Of a stretch of DNA of 16,332 nucleotides, positions 14,723 to 16,332 are shown piece after piece. The stretch spans positions 1 through 16,332 of the forward strand of contig CAMFEN010000007.1 of assembly GCA_945949375.1 (NCBI GenBank), written 5' to 3'. Within the stretch, counting starts at the first letter, position 1. Every line of letters begins with the position of its first letter. This DNA is from an uncultured Bacteroidales bacterium (lineage in GTDB: Bacteria; Bacteroidota; Bacteroidia; Bacteroidales; Paludibacteraceae). Position numbers and translations under genes: made by a program. The notes below the pieces were generated by a model. It searched no databases and was not told where the DNA came from. It saw nothing but the letters and a program-made list of their open reading frames with translations.

Positions 14723-15694
14723 ATGTACACGCCACCGTTTACAATAACTGATGAGATTTTACGGCTTGTATCTGAGATTTCAGAGCGAGTTGGAGAATTG
14801 AATGTCATGCTGGGTGAACGCATGCCTTCTCCAATGTTGCGAAAAGAAAATCAGATCAAGACCATCCACTCGTCGTTAGCGATAGAGCACAACAGCCTCT
14901 CGCTACAACAGGTGACGGATGTCATCAACGGGAAGCATGTACTGGGAGCACCAAACGAAATACAAGAGGTTAAAAATGCGGTGCAAGCATATCAACTAAT
15001 GCAGTCTTTGGATGCGTTCCAAGAAAAAGACTTGCTGCGTGCGCATGGGCTGATGATGGCTGATTTGGTAGATAATGCAGGGCAATATAGAAAGGGTGGT
15101 GTAGGTGGTTTTGCAGGCGAGCAGTGTATTCACATGGCTCCGCCGGCGGATAGAGTACCATTCTTGATGGCGGATTTATTTGAGTGGATTAGCACGACAG
15201 ATACCCATCCGCTTGTTAGCAGTTGCGTCTTCCACTATGAGTTCGAGTTTATTCATCCTTTCATGGATGGCAACGGACGTATGGGACGCTATTGGCAGAC
15301 AATGCTGCTTAGTCGTTGGAAAGGTATATTTGCATGGCTACCGGTAGAAACCATTGTAAAGCAACACCAACAAGACTACTACGATGCCATTGCTCAATCC
15401 GACTCGCAGGGAAATAGTACTATCTTCATCACCTTTATGCTGAGATGTATCCTTCAAACCATCAAAGAGCAGCAAAAAGTAACGGATAAAGTAGCGTATA
15501 AAGAAACGGATAAATCGGAGGACAAGTTGTTGAACATCATCCGGGCAACGCCCGCAATCACTATCCGTCAACTGATGCAGATGCTTTCTCTCTCAGACAG
15601 TGGGGTGAGAAAAATACTCCGTCGGTTACAGCAACAAGGACGAATTGTCCGTATCGGAGCCAACAAAAACGGATATTGGCAGGTTCAATACTAA
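14723..15694 (+). CDS. Fic-family protein with C-terminal winged helix
   Basis: Fic enzymes transfer AMP (or another nucleotide part) from NTP to hydroxyl side chains of target proteins. The 323-residue product has the full catalytic motif HPFMDGNGRMGR (178-189) with H178. Upstream is an inhibitory-helix-like SSLAIEHN (50-57; S51, E55), so it would be a class II, self-inhibited Fic. Residues 252-263 are a four-residue tandem linker (KVTD, KVAY, KETD). Residues about 268-323 form a winged-helix domain (TIRQLMQMLSLSDSGVRKILRRLQQQGRIV). Fic-linker-wHTH proteins are common solitary genes in Bacteroides relatives, with unknown targets. It follows a 131-base gap with putative operators, is more GC-rich than the dnd genes, and precedes frdB by 47 bases. 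Catalytic competence is likely from the motif. Confidence 0.92.
   Translation: MYTPPFTITDEILRLVSEISERVGELNVMLGERMPSPMLRKENQIKTIHSSLAIEHNSLSLQQVTDVINGKHVLGAPNEIQEVKNAVQAYQLMQSLDAFQEKDLLRAHGLMMADLVDNAGQYRKGGVGGFAGEQCIHMAPPADRVPFLMADLFEWISTTDTHPLVSSCVFHYEFEFIHPFMDGNGRMGRYWQTMLLSRWKGIFAWLPVETIVKQHQQDYYDAIAQSDSQGNSTIFITFMLRCILQTIKEQQKVTDKVAYKETDKSEDKLLNIIRATPAITIRQLMQMLSLSDSGVRKILRRLQQQGRIVRIGANKNGYWQVQY
15473..15511 (+). repeat. 12-bp coding tandem repeat in fic, containing copy 2 of the 18-bp repeat
   Basis: Units AAAGTAACGGAT (15476-15487), AAAGTAGCGTAT (15488-15499) and AAAGAAACGGAT (15500-15511) encode KVTD, KVAY and KETD in the linker between the Fic and winged-helix domains. Being 12 bp long, unit gain or loss would keep the frame and change only linker length. 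15473-15490 is identical to 14686-14703. Confidence 0.75.
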
Positions 15695-15741
15695 ACAAAC
15701 ACATAAACTAACATACAAATAACTTAATTCATTTAATTACA

Positions 15742-16332
15742 ATGGACAGTTACATTAACATCAAGGTTCGTGTATGGCGTCAGGCAGGACCTAAGGCGCA
15801 AGGTCATTTCGAGACCTACGAACTAAAACACGTCTTCCAAGGGGCTTCGTTCTTGGAGATGATTGACATCCTCAACGAGCAACTCATCAGCGAGCACAAA
15901 GACCCCATCGCGTTCGACCACGACTGCCGCGAGGGTATCTGCGGTATGTGCTCCATGTATGTCAATGGACACCCCCACGGACCCGACTCCGCTATCACCA
16001 CTTGCCAGCTCCACATGCGCAAGTTCCACGACGGCGAGACCATCACCGTAGAGCCGTGGCGCAGCCGCGCGTTCCCTGTCATCAAAGACTTGATGGTGGA
16101 TCGTCAGGCGTACGACAAAATCATGCAGGCAGGTGGCTTCGTCAGTGTGAACACCGGCGGTGTACCCGACGCGAATGCTATTCCTATCCCCAAGCCTGCG
16201 GCTGACGAGGCGATGGACGCTGCATCCTGCATCGGCTGTGGCGCCTGCGCTGCCGCTTGCAAGAACGGCTCCGCTATGCTCTTCGTGGCAGCGAAAGTGT
16301 CGCAACTCGCACGCCTCCCGCAAGGCAAGGTA
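15742..16332 (+). CDS. frdB: Succinate dehydrogenase/fumarate reductase iron-sulfur subunit (cut by window edge)
   Basis: Electron-transfer subunit linking the flavoprotein FrdA to the haem subunit FrdC. I translated from the ATG at 15742; 197 codons are open to the right edge, of about 250 expected. The 2Fe-2S ligands are visible as C62, C67, C70 and C88 (CREGICGMC ... TTC). The first dicluster ferredoxin motif is CIGCGACAAAC, with C163, C166, C169 and C173; the last cluster cysteines lie beyond the window. Composition matches frdC and frdA and contrasts with the genes just upstream. Normally directly behind frdA, it is here 9.4 kb away. Only 47 bases separate it from the fic stop, with no TAnnTTTG promoter element and no Shine-Dalgarno site. 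Function is certain; its expression route is the open question. Confidence 0.96.
   Translation, partial: MDSYINIKVRVWRQAGPKAQGHFETYELKHVFQGASFLEMIDILNEQLISEHKDPIAFDHDCREGICGMCSMYVNGHPHGPDSAITTCQLHMRKFHDGETITVEPWRSRAFPVIKDLMVDRQAYDKIMQAGGFVSVNTGGVPDANAIPIPKPAADEAMDAASCIGCGACAAACKNGSAMLFVAAKVSQLARLPQGKV

Larger units (their letters stand above)
6288..15741. mobile_element. Genomic island between frdA and frdB carrying a phosphorothioation module
   Basis: frdA and frdB are normally neighbours in Bacteroidales. Here they are split by about 9.4 kb whose central part (about 7.2-14.6 kb) is clearly more AT-rich than the flanking frd genes, with different codon choice. Cargo is defence-type: dndC, dndD, a dndE-ATPase fusion, parB-like, nuclease-like, and a Fic gene. 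All genes point the same way as frd. I see no integrase, transposase, tRNA or long flanking direct repeat, so the mode of entry is unknown and the ends are set only by the frdA stop and frdB start. The Fic gene has a more host-like composition and may be a separate arrival. That this is an acquired island is inference from position and composition. Confidence 0.65.

Noticed and set aside
15325..15332. TATATTTG inside fic as a promoter for frdB
   Set aside because: It matches the -7 pattern, but no TTG/TTTG lies 19-21 bases upstream, and single matches are expected by chance in 16 kb.
6288..15741. Flanking attachment-site repeats or a tRNA target for the island
   Set aside because: Comparing the sequence after frdA with that before frdB shows only a short TAATTA-type similarity, expected in AT-rich DNA; no tRNA is visible.
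15823..16323. A 166-codon open frame opposite frdB
   Set aside because: Shadow of the iron-sulfur subunit, whose cysteine motifs on the plus strand are unmistakable.
1..16332. CRISPR array
   Set aside because: No set of regularly spaced repeats of 25-40 bases was seen; the tandem repeats present are 11-12 bp without spacers.

Overview
The window comes from a member of the Bacteroidales (phylum Bacteroidota). The evidence is a PorQ-type protein of the type IX secretion system, a frdC-frdA-frdB (succinate:quinone oxidoreductase) locus of the Bacteroidota/epsilonproteobacterial kind, promoters of the Bacteroides form (TTG/TTTG, a 20-bp spacer, then TAnnTTTG), and core genes mostly without Shine-Dalgarno sites. 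No species can be named from the sequence alone.

Layout. (1) Positions 1-3076, minus strand: a compact housekeeping operon read porQ -> cmk -> ispH -> pfkA (pfkA runs off the left edge), with a 4-base overlap or 6-base gaps. (2) Positions 3077-3542: a divergent intergenic region with one Bacteroides-type promoter facing each way, plus short repeats in the long frdC leader. (3) Positions 3543-6287, plus strand: frdC and frdA, GC-rich core genes. (4) Positions 6288-15741: a visibly AT-richer block of about 9.4 kb that is foreign to this operon. It opens with a strong intrinsic terminator and a triple 11-bp repeat. It then carries two small genes, a DNA phosphorothioation module and a nuclease-like gene, a small orphan, and a Fic gene. 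(5) Position 15742 to the end: frdB, cut by the right edge, back in core-like composition.

The centre of interest is the inserted block. Five tightly packed genes (overlaps of 4-11 bases or a 1-base gap) look like one operon. They are dndC (PP-loop sulfurtransferase-like with four iron-sulfur cysteines), dndD (SMC-like ATPase), a gene whose product joins a DndE-like domain to an FtsK/HerA-type ATPase, a ParB/Srx-fold protein with an EGNRR motif, and a protein with a degenerate PD-(D/E)XK-like nuclease signature. The usual dndA, dndB and the known restriction partners (dndFGH, pbeABCD, sspE) are absent from the window. The last two genes are therefore candidates for a different reader/restriction half of a phosphorothioate-based defence system. 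That functional reading is inference; the DndC and DndD calls rest on clear motifs.

The block separates frdA from frdB, which are normally adjacent and co-transcribed, without breaking either reading frame. The terminator directly after frdA and the lack of an obvious promoter before frdB leave open how frdB is expressed.
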